64,000 nucleotides of DNA from a virus. The position numbers and the translations under genes were made by a program. The stretch spans positions 62,001 through 126,000 of the IMG/VR virus record IMGVR_UViG_3300042302_000394. The stretch is one strand, 5' to 3'. Of the stretch, positions 45,845-54,095 are shown piece after piece; the first letter of the stretch is position 1, and each line of letters opens with the position of its first letter. A model generated the notes under the pieces. That model worked only from the letters and a program-made list of their open reading frames with translations, was not told the DNA's origin and searched no databases.

Positions 45845-47227
45845 TTAATTAAGTTTCCAGGTCATTGCACTATCCCATTTTGGAGCAGGATCTTTGTGCT
45901 CAAATGTAATAGTACCACCTACTTTTGAAGGCCATTTTACATCTGTTATAAATTGCTTGCCTTTAATAGTGGTTTTTAATAGAACAAAATTCTGTCCTAA
46001 CAATTCAATCATACGTTTAGAAAAATTAGGAATGACGCCTTTCTTAACAGCACTATGAATTACATCCTTGACATAGTATCTCAAGTAGTACCATAAAGGG
46101 TGTTTAGCAGTTATAGAAGTTTCCACTAACTTATATAGTTCTTGAAATTCTGCTGGAATTTGATCTAGTGTTTCTGGCACACCTTCGTTACGAGATTTTA
46201 GAATAGTGGACAAATATATAAACAATTCGTCAGTAAAGGGTAAAAATTTACTTAATTCTCCCATTGAACCTGGATAGTTTTCTTCTAACCAATTTGCGGC
46301 ATAGAACGGTTGTATCCATGCAGGTTTGGCATTTTGTTGCAACATGTCAATAAATGTAATTGCAGGATCTTTGCCAATCATTTTTCTCATGTTATTGGGA
46401 ATCTTTAATGCGGTTACACTGCTTGGCATGCCACCTCCAGCGCCCTTACTGCTGATAAAAATAGTATTTTCAGTTTTTCTGTTAACAAGAGCGTAACTAT
46501 CTGCTACAGGATTACTAGAACTAGCCGGAAAATATAATACTAATTCCTCTAGATTGCCGCCCACGTGTTCGTAAAATGCTTCAGAATTTGGAAAATTTGC
46601 AACACCTTTGATTAGGGCTTGTACTCCTAGATATTCAAATCCATAGTTTTGTATGTTGCCAATTTCTGATTTGCTGAGATCTGGAACCGTCGGAATTTGT
46701 TCTGCATCAATTGCACGGGAAATTTCTTTAACAGCCGCACCAGCTGCACCCTGACTATCAAGATGTTTATTTGATTGTATCTTTTGCCCCAATTGTCCCG
46801 CAAGAAATGCCCCCAACTCCAAGGCAAGTTCGGGTGTTAGATTTTGATCTTTATTTGGGTCACCGTGTTGGAAGACCTGTCCTGGTCTAAGGCCAGCAAC
46901 AGGAACTGCATCTGTGTCTTGTTGATTAGGAGGAACACTTTGACCACCGTATTCTTTTGTTTTTAAGAATGATCCCAGTGGATAGGGTTTTTGATCTGCA
47001 CCTAGTAGAGTTATAGTACCAGCAAATTTTCCTTGATCAAAAAGATCTTGTAATCGCTTTGCTTCTGTGTTTTTAATAACAACAGGAGTACCGTCTTTTA
47101 AGTATAAAGGGTTGCCGGCAGTAATATTAGCAATGAGCCTATCAAACCGTACCATATCTTTTGTCAGTTTGTTAGGATTAAGAGTTTGCTCGGATTCTAA
47201 TAGGGTTAAAAATTCACGTGATCGCAT
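45845..47227 (-). CDS. Large hypothetical phage protein
   Basis: 460 residues. The N-terminus MRSREFLTLLESEQ is of the type seen on many T4-like phage proteins. Internal TIFISSKGAGGGMPSSVTAL might be a nuclease-like SSKG strand, but no complete active site is visible. No signal or membrane segment. TAAATACT precedes the ATG. Unknown. Confidence 0.5.
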   Translation of the reverse strand: MRSREFLTLLESEQTLNPNKLTKDMVRFDRLIANITAGNPLYLKDGTPVVIKNTEAKRLQDLFDQGKFAGTITLLGADQKPYPLGSFLKTKEYGGQSVPPNQQDTDAVPVAGLRPGQVFQHGDPNKDQNLTPELALELGAFLAGQLGQKIQSNKHLDSQGAAGAAVKEISRAIDAEQIPTVPDLSKSEIGNIQNYGFEYLGVQALIKGVANFPNSEAFYEHVGGNLEELVLYFPASSSNPVADSYALVNRKTENTIFISSKGAGGGMPSSVTALKIPNNMRKMIGKDPAITFIDMLQQNAKPAWIQPFYAANWLEENYPGSMGELSKFLPFTDELFIYLSTILKSRNEGVPETLDQIPAEFQELYKLVETSITAKHPLWYYLRYYVKDVIHSAVKKGVIPNFSKRMIELLGQNFVLLKTTIKGKQFITDVKWPSKVGGTITFEHKDPAPKWDSAMTWKLN

Positions 47228-47237
47228 AATAGAGTAT

Positions 47238-47909
47238 TTAGTGAAATTCCGGGAATAAGATTTCCTGTACGAATTTCTTCATAGTAGGTTCAGATATGCC
47301 CATACTAATCATACTTTTGATCACATGGGGATTCTGTTTCTGATAATGGCAATAACGATTTTGTGCCATGTGATAATCAGCACCACTTTGTTGTTCTATT
47401 CCTACATTCTTTAGATAGAAATCTAATGTGGTTAATGCTGTATTGCATAGTTGGTCTATTTCAGCTTCGTCTTGTAGATTACCAGCAGCTACCATAGCAG
47501 GACTGAAGATCTGTTGTGCCCACTCGGGTAATTGTCTAGGCTTGTTCCATTCTAGTCCATGCACCTGAGCTTTAAACCACAAATACATAAAACTATTAGG
47601 ATCACCAGCGTGACTGAAGTCGTGAAACGCACCTGTTATTTTGTTTGGGCCGCATACAGCATCAAACCCATAGATAGGGCTAGGATCGTTGAAGTGCGGA
47701 AATACTGTGACATGTAATATGTAGATATTGTAGGTCTCACGGAAATCTACAATTTCAACATGTGCTCTGCGGAATTGGTTACTGGACCATAGAGTATTAT
47801 GCCAACCATATTGATGTGCAGACGGGGAATTAATCTGTTCCCCGACAACATTAAATCTTTCTGTAATATCAGCGGCTAGTTTACTAACCTTATCCCAAAC
47901 TACTGTCAT
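47238..47909 (-). CDS. pcyX: Ferredoxin-dependent bilin reductase (PcyX/PcyA type)
   Basis: 223 residues. GWHNTLWSSNQFRRAHVEIV, YILHVTVFPHFNDPSPIYGF and KITGAFHDFSHAGD are the conserved bilin-reductase segments. It reduces biliverdin to a phycobilin using ferredoxin. The heme oxygenase gene overlaps its start by 20 bases, so the pair converts heme to a bilin pigment. Similar pairs are described in phage metagenomes as PcyX with HO; that this is PcyX rather than PcyA-like is inference. Confidence 0.8.
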   Translation of the reverse strand: MTVVWDKVSKLAADITERFNVVGEQINSPSAHQYGWHNTLWSSNQFRRAHVEIVDFRETYNIYILHVTVFPHFNDPSPIYGFDAVCGPNKITGAFHDFSHAGDPNSFMYLWFKAQVHGLEWNKPRQLPEWAQQIFSPAMVAAGNLQDEAEIDQLCNTALTTLDFYLKNVGIEQQSGADYHMAQNRYCHYQKQNPHVIKSMISMGISEPTMKKFVQEILFPEFH

Positions 47910-48426
47910 AGTCCCTCATCATTCGTATTGCCCAATCAAAGGCCACATTGGCTTCATCGCCCATGCTGTCGTCCAGCTTGGCACGAATATTGGTCATCAG
48001 TGTTCGGGGATCTTCGAACTCTAAGTTACGATGTGCGCCCGGAACAATCTTCTTAATCATTTGGCCACCGAACATGTCACCCATGTGCCATGTATACAAG
48101 TGTGCCATAATCTTGTTAGGATCTTTACTAATGCTTAGAATGTAATTGTAATAGTCAACAACGATATGACGGAACTCATGGCGGGGATTGTCCCCGTTCA
48201 TTTCTTGATAATCCATTGCTAGATAAAATGCACGGCGTAAGTCTGGCAAGTCTCCTAACAATCGATTGGCCCCTGCGGCACCTTCAATGGCTCCATAGAA
48301 TAGCCACTTTTGATATGTCCAATCTACCCACAAATCAAAAGGCAGGGTTTGTGCAAACACTGCCTTCATAAACGGAGTAGATTCAGCCTCTGCATGTTTA
48401 GCACTGGTTAAATCTTTTAAGCTCAT
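47890..48426 (-). CDS. ho: Heme oxygenase
   Basis: 178 residues. LTSAKHAEAESTPFMKAVF supplies the proximal His11, and LYTWHMGDMFGGQMIKK is the distal-helix signature of heme oxygenases. It splits heme to biliverdin, iron and CO with ferredoxin electrons. Overlaps the bilin reductase by 20 bases and precedes it. ALA synthase at 50480 would feed heme synthesis. Confidence 0.9.
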   Translation of the reverse strand: MSLKDLTSAKHAEAESTPFMKAVFAQTLPFDLWVDWTYQKWLFYGAIEGAAGANRLLGDLPDLRRAFYLAMDYQEMNGDNPRHEFRHIVVDYYNYILSISKDPNKIMAHLYTWHMGDMFGGQMIKKIVPGAHRNLEFEDPRTLMTNIRAKLDDSMGDEANVAFDWAIRMMRDYDSSLG

Positions 48427-48434
48427 TTAAATCC

Positions 48435-48752
48435 TCATTCTGGTTCTACTTTAATTATCAAAGGGAATCCATTAGTACGAGCAAGATTGGTAGCATCGAT
48501 TCCTTTTTGGTCTGCAACTTCATAACTATAGATTCCTACAACAGCGTGTCCGTTGTTATGTATCTTTAAAGTCAATTCAAGAGAACTTTTTTCACTATGT
48601 CTAAACACAGCAACTAGCATGGATATTACAAATTCAACAGGAGTAACATCGTCGTTGCAAACAATGACTTTGTACCTAGTAGGTTCTTGACTTTTTTCCT
48701 TATTTTTAGAAATAGTTTTTGTGTCTTTTTCGATAATTGTATCAGATGCCAT
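48435..48752 (-). CDS. clpS: ClpS adaptor homologue
   Basis: 105 residues. YKVIVCNDDVTPVEFVISML, HSEKSSLELTLKIHNNGHAV and IYSYEVADQKGIDAT match the ClpS core, which hands N-degron substrates to ClpA. A phage ClpS may redirect host proteolysis. The N-terminal 25 residues are charged and variable, as in ClpS. Next to the Hsp20 gene, suggesting a proteostasis pair. Confidence 0.9.
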   Translation of the reverse strand: MASDTIIEKDTKTISKNKEKSQEPTRYKVIVCNDDVTPVEFVISMLVAVFRHSEKSSLELTLKIHNNGHAVVGIYSYEVADQKGIDATNLARTNGFPLIIKVEPE

Positions 48753-48794
48753 ATTATTCCTATTGGACGGGGAGTTGCCTCCCCCTGGGTTATA

Positions 48795-49226
48795 TTACTT
48801 GATTGCAATCACGCGAGGCTTGAGTGCTTCAGGTACTTCTCGTGTTAGTTTAACACTTAAAATACCGTTTGTCAATTCTGCATTGCCCACAATAATGTGC
48901 TCTGCAAGAGTAAACGTGCGTTCGAAGTCTCGAGCTGCTAGTCCACGATATACATACTTAGATGTGTCGTCTTCTTTCTGGCGTTGGCCTTTAATAATAA
49001 GTAGACTTTGATCTACCTCAATGCTGATATCCTCTCGATCAAATCCTGCAACAGCAACTTCAATTTCAAAAGAATTGTCGTCGTGCTTTAGAACGTTGTA
49101 TGGAGGATAGTTAGGAACGGAGTTTGAAAATCGTCTTTCAACATCGTTGAAAAGGCTATCAAATCCAATAAGTGCTCTGTTTAGTTGATTTAGAGCGGTG
49201 GTGTCGAAACGTGCGAGTTGATTCAT
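48795..49226 (-). CDS. Hsp20-type small heat shock protein
   Basis: 143 residues from ATG 49226 (MNQLARFDTTALNQLNRALI), with AAGGAG upstream. Alpha-crystallin domain YNVLKHDDNSFEIEVAVAGF...REDISIEVDQSLLIIKGQRQ and C-terminal IVKL-like anchor ISVKLTREVP. IbpA-like. The 75-base leader contains an 8-bp hairpin (49257-49275) and a TATAAATA promoter box (49305-49312). Confidence 0.95.
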   Translation of the reverse strand: MNQLARFDTTALNQLNRALIGFDSLFNDVERRFSNSVPNYPPYNVLKHDDNSFEIEVAVAGFDREDISIEVDQSLLIIKGQRQKEDDTSKYVYRGLAARDFERTFTLAEHIIVGNAELTNGILSVKLTREVPEALKPRVIAIK

Positions 49227-49256
49227 AGTTTTTCTCCTTAATAAGCAAGAATCATT

Positions 49257-49275
49257 TTGAGGTACCATACCTCAA
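49257..49275 (-). promoter_or_regulatory. Hairpin in the Hsp20 leader
   Basis: TTGAGGTA-TGG-TACCTCAA is a perfect 8-bp inverted repeat 31 bases upstream of the start. It might act as an RNA thermometer or stabiliser; it does not cover the ribosome-binding site itself. Confidence 0.4.
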
Positions 49276-49304
49276 TGTAAAACCCTTACGGCGTCTTACA
49301 ATAT

Positions 49305-49312
49305 TATTTATA
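49305..49312 (-). promoter_or_regulatory. T4-type late promoter box for hsp20
   Basis: TATAAATA on the minus strand, the T4 late promoter consensus, about 80 bases upstream of hsp20. Confidence 0.6.
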
Positions 49313-49326
49313 CACGAAATATCAAA

Positions 49327-49578
49327 TTACTGCGAGAAATTTGAAAAAGTTTCCACAGTTTTTTGTTCATTTGGCACTATCTCGGCATTCCAGTGTAACG
49401 CCATCAATAATGCATCCTTATTACTTTTAAAAATAAAGTCCATGTAGTTTACATTGGCATGGGTTTCGAATCTGCCCCCAGGCAGGCCAAAATATTCAAT
49501 TGCCCATGTACATACTTCATTCCAATAGAATGAGTTATCATATTTACGAACCCACGATATACGTACAGTACTACTCAT
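49327..49578 (-). CDS. Hypothetical protein coupled to phosphoesterase
   Basis: 83 residues from ATG 49578, MSSTVRISWVRKYDNSFYWN, overlapping the phosphoesterase stop as ATGA. Contains many aromatic residues (WNEVCTWAIEYFGLPGGRFE). No family recognised. Confidence 0.6.
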   Translation of the reverse strand: MSSTVRISWVRKYDNSFYWNEVCTWAIEYFGLPGGRFETHANVNYMDFIFKSNKDALLMALHWNAEIVPNEQKTVETFSNFSQ

Positions 49579-50429
49579 ACTTCCACTATTTTTGTAATGT
49601 CCCAACCGCTGTCTTCACAGTATCCGTCGCTTTCATATCCGCGAGGGTTACAAACAATACGAGTCTCTCCAATGACATAGTCAAATGGGTGATGCGTATG
49701 TCCGTGTGTCCACAATTTGATCTGCGGATGGTCCATAATGAATTCACTTAGATCACTACTATAAGCACCGTTCATGAGATATTGAGATTTGTACTGCTCA
49801 TGTGTGCTCATCTTGCTAGGTGCATGATGTCCAATAACGACACACTTTTTGTCCTTGTGCTCACTGACAATGTGTTTGATGTATTGCAGTGTCTCACGAT
49901 GACGAATAGCAGTATCAGCAGGCTTCAAAGGTGTGTAACCTTTTTCATCGTTTTTAATAATACGGAAGTCGTTCATCATATCACGAACAGCGTGAAGAGT
50001 TATAGGGTCACCCTTGTTCATATCAGTCCACAAAGTACCTCCTACAAACACAACATCATCGATGATCTTCGTGTCCTTTTCCAAGAAATAGACGTTAGAG
50101 TGTTTGGCGCATTCGTCACGCAGGTACTGAATACCTTTGTAGAACCCACCGTTGTAGAACTCATGGTTGCCAGCTACGTAGAAGACATGCGGAAACTGGA
50201 AGGCACACCGCTTCAGGAAATCACGAAATCGAGCAACTCGTTGCAACTTGCGACCGAGATCAGCTAATGCTCCATTACTGTAGGGGCTAAAATCTGCGGC
50301 GTGATGGTCGTGCAAATCCTGAGAGATCATAATATCACCCGAAAGAATTAGCACATCTGCGCCTTCATCATTTGGAATTGTGATATCACTAAATTCCAAA
50401 TGTAGATCTGATACAATTTTGATTTTCAT
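49575..50429 (-). CDS. Calcineurin-like metallophosphoesterase
   Basis: 284 residues from ATG 50429. IKIVSDLHLEF, DVLILSGDI, VFYVAGNHEFYN, CVVIGHHAPS and KLWTHGHTHHPFDY give the full set of metal ligands. Distinct from the enzyme at 1-462. A consensus TTGACA/TATAAT promoter (50437-50465) ends so close to the ATG that the early mRNA would be leaderless. Confidence 0.9.
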   Translation of the reverse strand: MKIKIVSDLHLEFSDITIPNDEGADVLILSGDIMISQDLHDHHAADFSPYSNGALADLGRKLQRVARFRDFLKRCAFQFPHVFYVAGNHEFYNGGFYKGIQYLRDECAKHSNVYFLEKDTKIIDDVVFVGGTLWTDMNKGDPITLHAVRDMMNDFRIIKNDEKGYTPLKPADTAIRHRETLQYIKHIVSEHKDKKCVVIGHHAPSKMSTHEQYKSQYLMNGAYSSDLSEFIMDHPQIKLWTHGHTHHPFDYVIGETRIVCNPRGYESDGYCEDSGWDITKIVEV

Positions 50430-50436
50430 AATAGTA

Positions 50437-50465
50437 ATTATACACTCAATTAAATTTTTTGTCAA
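50437..50465 (-). promoter_or_regulatory. Sigma70-type promoter for the phosphoesterase
   Basis: TTGACA (50465-50460), 17-base spacer, TATAAT (50442-50437), exact consensus, leftward. Overlaps the rightward TAAATA box of the ALA synthase gene. Confidence 0.85.
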
Positions 50466-50479
50466 TAAATACATACATT

Positions 50480-51694
50480 ATGATTAAGCCAAAAACTCAA
50501 GATGTTATTGCCCAAAGTTTAGAAAAACTTAAAACAGAGGGTAATTATCGTACATTTACTGATATTCTACGTGAACGTGGAAGTTTTCCTAAAGCCATGT
50601 ATTACGGACGTTATAACATCAAACATATAACCAACTGGTGCAGTAACGATTATCTAGGAATGGGTCAGCATAAAGTGGTAATCGATGCCATGCATACAGC
50701 ATTAGACACTACCGGAGCAGGGTCCGGTGGAACAAGAAATATCAGCGGAACTAGTCACTATCATGTTGCACTAGAACACGAACTAGCCAAGTTGCATGAC
50801 AAGACTACAGCATTGACATTTACCAGTGGCTATGTTGCCAATCAAAGTACCCTAGGAGTACTAGGTAAGATGCTGCCAAACGTTCATTATATCAGCGACA
50901 GTGAAAATCACAACAGCATGATTGTAGGAATGAAATCTAGTCAAGCACCTATTACTGTTTGGCGTCATAATGATCTTACACATCTAAAAGAAATTTTATC
51001 CACATTGTCCGATGATATTCAACCTATCATTGCCATGGAAGGTGTGTATAGTATGGACGGAGATCGAGGACTTGTTAGCGATGTATGCGATATTGCTCGA
51101 CTATATGGAGCAATGGTATATGTTGACGAAGTACATGCTGTGGGACTCTATGGTCACAGAGGTGCTGGCATCGCTGAAGAACAGCGGTGCGTCGATGGAG
51201 TAGACGTTATTCAAGGCACTTTAGCCAAGGCATTTGGTGTACAAGGAGGATACGTTGCAGGTAGCAGAGATCTTATAGATATGGTTCGTAGCTATGCTAA
51301 CGGATTTATTTTTTCAACGTCTATGAGTCCTGTATTATGTGCAGGAGCACTCGCTTCAGTTAAATGGGTTCAGGACCATCCTGATTTGCGTTCTAAAATT
51401 TTTGAAGTTGCAGGGGCAACAAGAGAACATCTTAAAAATGCAGGACTAGAAGTACATCTCAGCTCAGAAGGTGGACATATAGTCCCTGTTATGATACGTG
51501 ATGTTAAGAAATGTAAGGCAATCAGTGACTGGTTGTTGAACGAAAAGGCCATTTATGTGCAGCCTATAAATTATCCCACAGTTCCGTGGAGCACAGAGCG
51601 TTTACGTTTTACGCCAACGCCAAATCATACAGAATCAGATATATATTATCTGGCTAAAAGCCTAAAGGAGGCATTTGATGTTTACAAAAATTAA
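50480..51694 (+). CDS. hemA: 5-aminolevulinate synthase
   Basis: 404 residues. NWCSNDYLGMGQHKVVIDAM, GSGGTRNISGTSHYHVALE, VYSMDGDRGLVSDVCDIA and GTLAKAFGVQGGYVAGSR with PLP-lysine 250 follow the Shemin-pathway ALA synthase closely, rather than BioF or Kbl. It condenses glycine and succinyl-CoA to ALA, the first step to heme. With heme oxygenase and bilin reductase, 2 kb away, it supports bilin formation. TAAATACA nine bases before the ATG suggests late expression. Confidence 0.9.
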   Translation: MIKPKTQDVIAQSLEKLKTEGNYRTFTDILRERGSFPKAMYYGRYNIKHITNWCSNDYLGMGQHKVVIDAMHTALDTTGAGSGGTRNISGTSHYHVALEHELAKLHDKTTALTFTSGYVANQSTLGVLGKMLPNVHYISDSENHNSMIVGMKSSQAPITVWRHNDLTHLKEILSTLSDDIQPIIAMEGVYSMDGDRGLVSDVCDIARLYGAMVYVDEVHAVGLYGHRGAGIAEEQRCVDGVDVIQGTLAKAFGVQGGYVAGSRDLIDMVRSYANGFIFSTSMSPVLCAGALASVKWVQDHPDLRSKIFEVAGATREHLKNAGLEVHLSSEGGHIVPVMIRDVKKCKAISDWLLNEKAIYVQPINYPTVPWSTERLRFTPTPNHTESDIYYLAKSLKEAFDVYKN

Positions 51695-52100
51695 AAAGTA
51701 TTTATGGTTTACAGCCGGTATCCTATTTCTAGGAATCGCATACATTGGAGTCATAGTGCCGGGAATCCCGTGGAGCACACCTAGTTTAATTGCTGCCTAT
51801 TGTTTTGCTCGAAGTAGCGAAAGATTTCATAACTATATGCTCAATCACAAATTGTTTGGTCCGTTCATTACTAACTGGCGTGACGGGAAAGTTTACCCAA
51901 CTAAGGTAAAATGGATCATGTTTATCTGCATGGATGCTAGTTTAGTTATTATGTGGTTTGCTACACAGAACTGGAAAGCTGTAGCAGGTATGGGCGTATT
52001 CTTTGCATTGGTACTATTGTGGGCCAGTCGTTATCCAGGTAGCAAAGAAGAAAGCGACCGTAGAAAGGCTGCTGGCGAAAAGATCGGTTGGTTTAAGTAA
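51678..52100 (+). CDS. DUF454 (YbaN-like) inner-membrane protein
   Basis: 140 residues from ATG 51678, with AAGGAGG upstream; overlaps the ALA synthase end by 17 bases. IAYIGVIVPGIPWSTPSLIA and YCFARSSERFHNYMLNHKLFGPFI match the DUF454 family. Three or so membrane helices. Function unknown; co-expressed with ALA synthase. DUF454 genes are often near heme genes in bacteria. Confidence 0.8.
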   Translation: MFTKIKKYLWFTAGILFLGIAYIGVIVPGIPWSTPSLIAAYCFARSSERFHNYMLNHKLFGPFITNWRDGKVYPTKVKWIMFICMDASLVIMWFATQNWKAVAGMGVFFALVLLWASRYPGSKEESDRRKAAGEKIGWFK

Positions 52101-52102
52101 CC

Positions 52103-52134
52103 AAAAAAAAGGACTCCTAAGAGTCCTTTTAAAA
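52103..52134. terminator. Rho-independent terminator between convergent genes
   Basis: AAAAGGACTC-CTAA-GAGTCCTTTT: a 10-bp stem with A and T tracts on either side, serving both the rightward DUF454 gene and the leftward TROVE gene. Confidence 0.85.
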
Positions 52135-52137
52135 CAC

Positions 52138-53535
52138 TTACGCTATTACAGCGTAACGTGGAGCGTTGATTGTAGCCAACATTACATTGACTGGATCCAA
52201 CGATTCGGCGCTTAGGATGCTCTTCATGATAGCAGGGCTGAATCCGCTAACAAGGGCAACACCCTTCTTGTCATGCTTAACTGGAACGTTGCCAGCACGA
52301 GCATTCAAGTTCCAGAATACAATGTTGGGAACAGTGTATCCTGCCGCTTCATACTTACGAGCGATCATTTCCATTGCCGAGTCGTCGTGACGAGCACAGT
52401 AATTGAATTCCATATCACTCATGATAAGGATATACTTTGGCATATCCTTTGCATCAACATTGCCCTTGACTGCGAAGTCAAGCACAGTGTTAAATGCGGC
52501 GTGTAGATTAGTACTCATGTCCCATTCTGCACGTTGTAGTTGAGCCAACTTGCTCAACAGGTTACCCTTCAAGATTTCGATCTTGCTCTTGGTAGAGAAG
52601 GTCAAAAACATGTCCTTGAATGGACCAGTGTTCTTGTCAGCAAGGTACAAGCCCAAACTAACGCAAACATCCATACAGGTCAAGTTAGCGTTTCCGCCAA
52701 CTGGAGAGCTCATAGAGCCAGACACGTCACACATTGGCAACACCAGTTCATCACCGATGTAGTTTGGCAATGCATCCCATTGTGCTTGCACAACAGTGGC
52801 GTCACCACCAAACTTGTGGCTCTTGATAACGTCATATGGGTAAACAGCCGAAGCGTTAACCTTTGCGTCACCAGTAACCAACTTTGCCTTGTAAGCATCA
52901 TAGCCTACAGGGTCGTGCTTCTTAAAAGCCTTTTGGTATCGAGCAGCCGCCAACGATGGTACGTGGCTATAGTTGATGTCATCCCAAGTGTTTGCACACA
53001 TGTTCTGTTCAACTGTCTTGCTCAAGTTAACCAAACTCTTACGGTAGAACTTTGGGCTCATTCCGAAGAAGGTGCGGATTTCAGCAGCCAACGCACCTTG
53101 ACGTGGCATCCACTTTGCGGCCAGCCCGTTGCTTGCACGTAGCGCATCACCGATTAGGGTAAATGCTTGTGCCTTCACTTCCTTAGAAGTAAAGATCAAC
53201 AGGTCGTCCCAACGACCGAATTCAGCCAGGTGTGGCAAAATACGGGCAAGCGCCTTAGGGTTGGTCTTTTCAAGATTCAAAAGAATCTTACGAACAACTT
53301 CACGTTCGCCTGCACCACCACGGACGTCACGAGCCCACATCAAAAGACGTAGAGCAAGAGTTTCGTCTTGTGCTAGTGCGCGAGCAAACTGAGTGCTCAA
53401 ATCCTTACCACGGCTTGCACCAATGGCAAAGAACAAATCTACAAGATCACTCTTGCTAGATTCAAAAGTCTTCATACCGTTTGCGGTACGAGATTCAACT
53501 GGAACGGACTTAACCGCTTCTACAAATGCGTTCAT
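52138..53535 (-). CDS. TROVE/DUF2828-type vWA protein (Ro60-like)
   Basis: 465 residues. The N-terminal helical repeat part has LMWARDVRGGAGEREVVRKI and LAEFGRWDDLLIF, as in DUF2828/TROVE proteins; the C-terminal vWA domain carries an intact MIDAS (MCDVSGSMSS) and WDMSTNLHAAFNTVL. Ro60-type proteins bind Y RNAs and misfolded RNAs. A CAGCAA RNA element lies in its leader (53549-53588) and a larger one upstream (53897-54059), which fits a Ro-Y RNA locus. The distant family makes RNA binding an inference. Confidence 0.75.
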   Translation of the reverse strand: MNAFVEAVKSVPVESRTANGMKTFESSKSDLVDLFFAIGASRGKDLSTQFARALAQDETLALRLLMWARDVRGGAGEREVVRKILLNLEKTNPKALARILPHLAEFGRWDDLLIFTSKEVKAQAFTLIGDALRASNGLAAKWMPRQGALAAEIRTFFGMSPKFYRKSLVNLSKTVEQNMCANTWDDINYSHVPSLAAARYQKAFKKHDPVGYDAYKAKLVTGDAKVNASAVYPYDVIKSHKFGGDATVVQAQWDALPNYIGDELVLPMCDVSGSMSSPVGGNANLTCMDVCVSLGLYLADKNTGPFKDMFLTFSTKSKIEILKGNLLSKLAQLQRAEWDMSTNLHAAFNTVLDFAVKGNVDAKDMPKYILIMSDMEFNYCARHDDSAMEMIARKYEAAGYTVPNIVFWNLNARAGNVPVKHDKKGVALVSGFSPAIMKSILSAESLDPVNVMLATINAPRYAVIA

Positions 53536-53548
53536 TTTATTTTCCTTC

Positions 53549-53588
53549 AGGTTACTTTTAAATTAAAAAATTTTGCTGTATATAACCT
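53549..53588 (-). promoter_or_regulatory. AGG-N7-CAGCAA RNA, element 10, in the TROVE gene leader
   Basis: AGGTTA/TAACCT stem with CAGCAAAA seven bases after AGG. It ends 13 bases before the ATG, and the GAAGGA ribosome-binding site follows the stem directly. The same motif as the array RNAs at this position suggests that the protein regulates its own translation. Confidence 0.65.
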
Positions 53589-53677
53589 ATACAAGCAGGA
53601 TGGGTGTGCCAATTTGTTTATTTTCTGGTCTGGCCAATTATAGCACCCAGACCCTATCGACAATTCATGTTGACTAT

Positions 53678-53830
53678 CTAAACTTGTGTCTGCGTTAGAA
53701 ACATACAAAGTCTTTCCCTTGTGTCATCCATTCCTTGAGTGTCTAGTTTCCTAGAACAGTATCTCCACTGTGTCCTACAACCACTTTCTATGGCATTTAA
53801 CTTTAGTATTGTTTTAATTGCTGAATCCAT
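53678..53830 (-). CDS. Possible small protein (50 residues)
   Basis: MDSAIKTILKLNAIESGCRT, basic, ending in TQTQV. The ATG follows a TATAAT box by a few bases, so the message would be nearly leaderless. No recognised family; it may be only part of a non-coding transcript between the TROVE gene and RNA element 9. Confidence 0.3.
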   Translation of the reverse strand: MDSAIKTILKLNAIESGCRTQWRYCSRKLDTQGMDDTRERLCMFLTQTQV

Positions 53831-53834
53831 CCTA

Positions 53835-53864
53835 GGATCAATTATAGCACACGTTCGTCTGAGG
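53835..53864 (-). promoter_or_regulatory. Putative sigma70-type promoter
   Basis: TTGAAC, 17-base spacer, TATAAT, leftward, upstream of the 53678 frame and the TROVE gene. Confidence 0.5.
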
Positions 53865-53896
53865 TTCAATTCAGTTGTAGTGCTATAAAATAAAAC

Positions 53897-54059
53897 AGGT
53901 TAGTTGTCGGCTGCTTTTATTCAACTCAGGCCACCACTCTGAGCTCGCTAGTCTATTTCAATGTTGACTCTTCAACGCACTCGGTCAAGACTCTGTGCTC
54001 CAATTCAACACCATAGGGTCTAGCAGTCCATATTAAATGAAAATTGCTGCACCTAACCT
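53897..54059 (-). ncRNA. AGG-N7-CAGCAA RNA, element 9, upstream of the TROVE gene
   Basis: Outer stem AGGTTAG/CTAACCT, CAGCAATT at the conserved distance, GTTTTA after CCT. The interior (about 140 bases) is the longest after element 4 and contains CTGCTAG (also in element 3) and several short stems but no clear T-arm. Bacterial Y RNA genes are usually next to the ro gene, as here. Confidence 0.6.
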
Positions 54060-54095
54060 AAAACTTCTTTTAACAAGTTTCCTTGCTATATATCT

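Noticed and set aside
50480-51694. BioF or 2-amino-3-ketobutyrate ligase instead of ALA synthase
   Set aside because: The segments GGTRNISGT, VYSMDGD and the C-terminal YVQPINYPTVPWSTERLRFTP are those of ALA synthase.
53678-53869. 63-residue frame starting at a TTG
   Set aside because: No ribosome-binding site; a shorter ATG frame is listed with low confidence instead.
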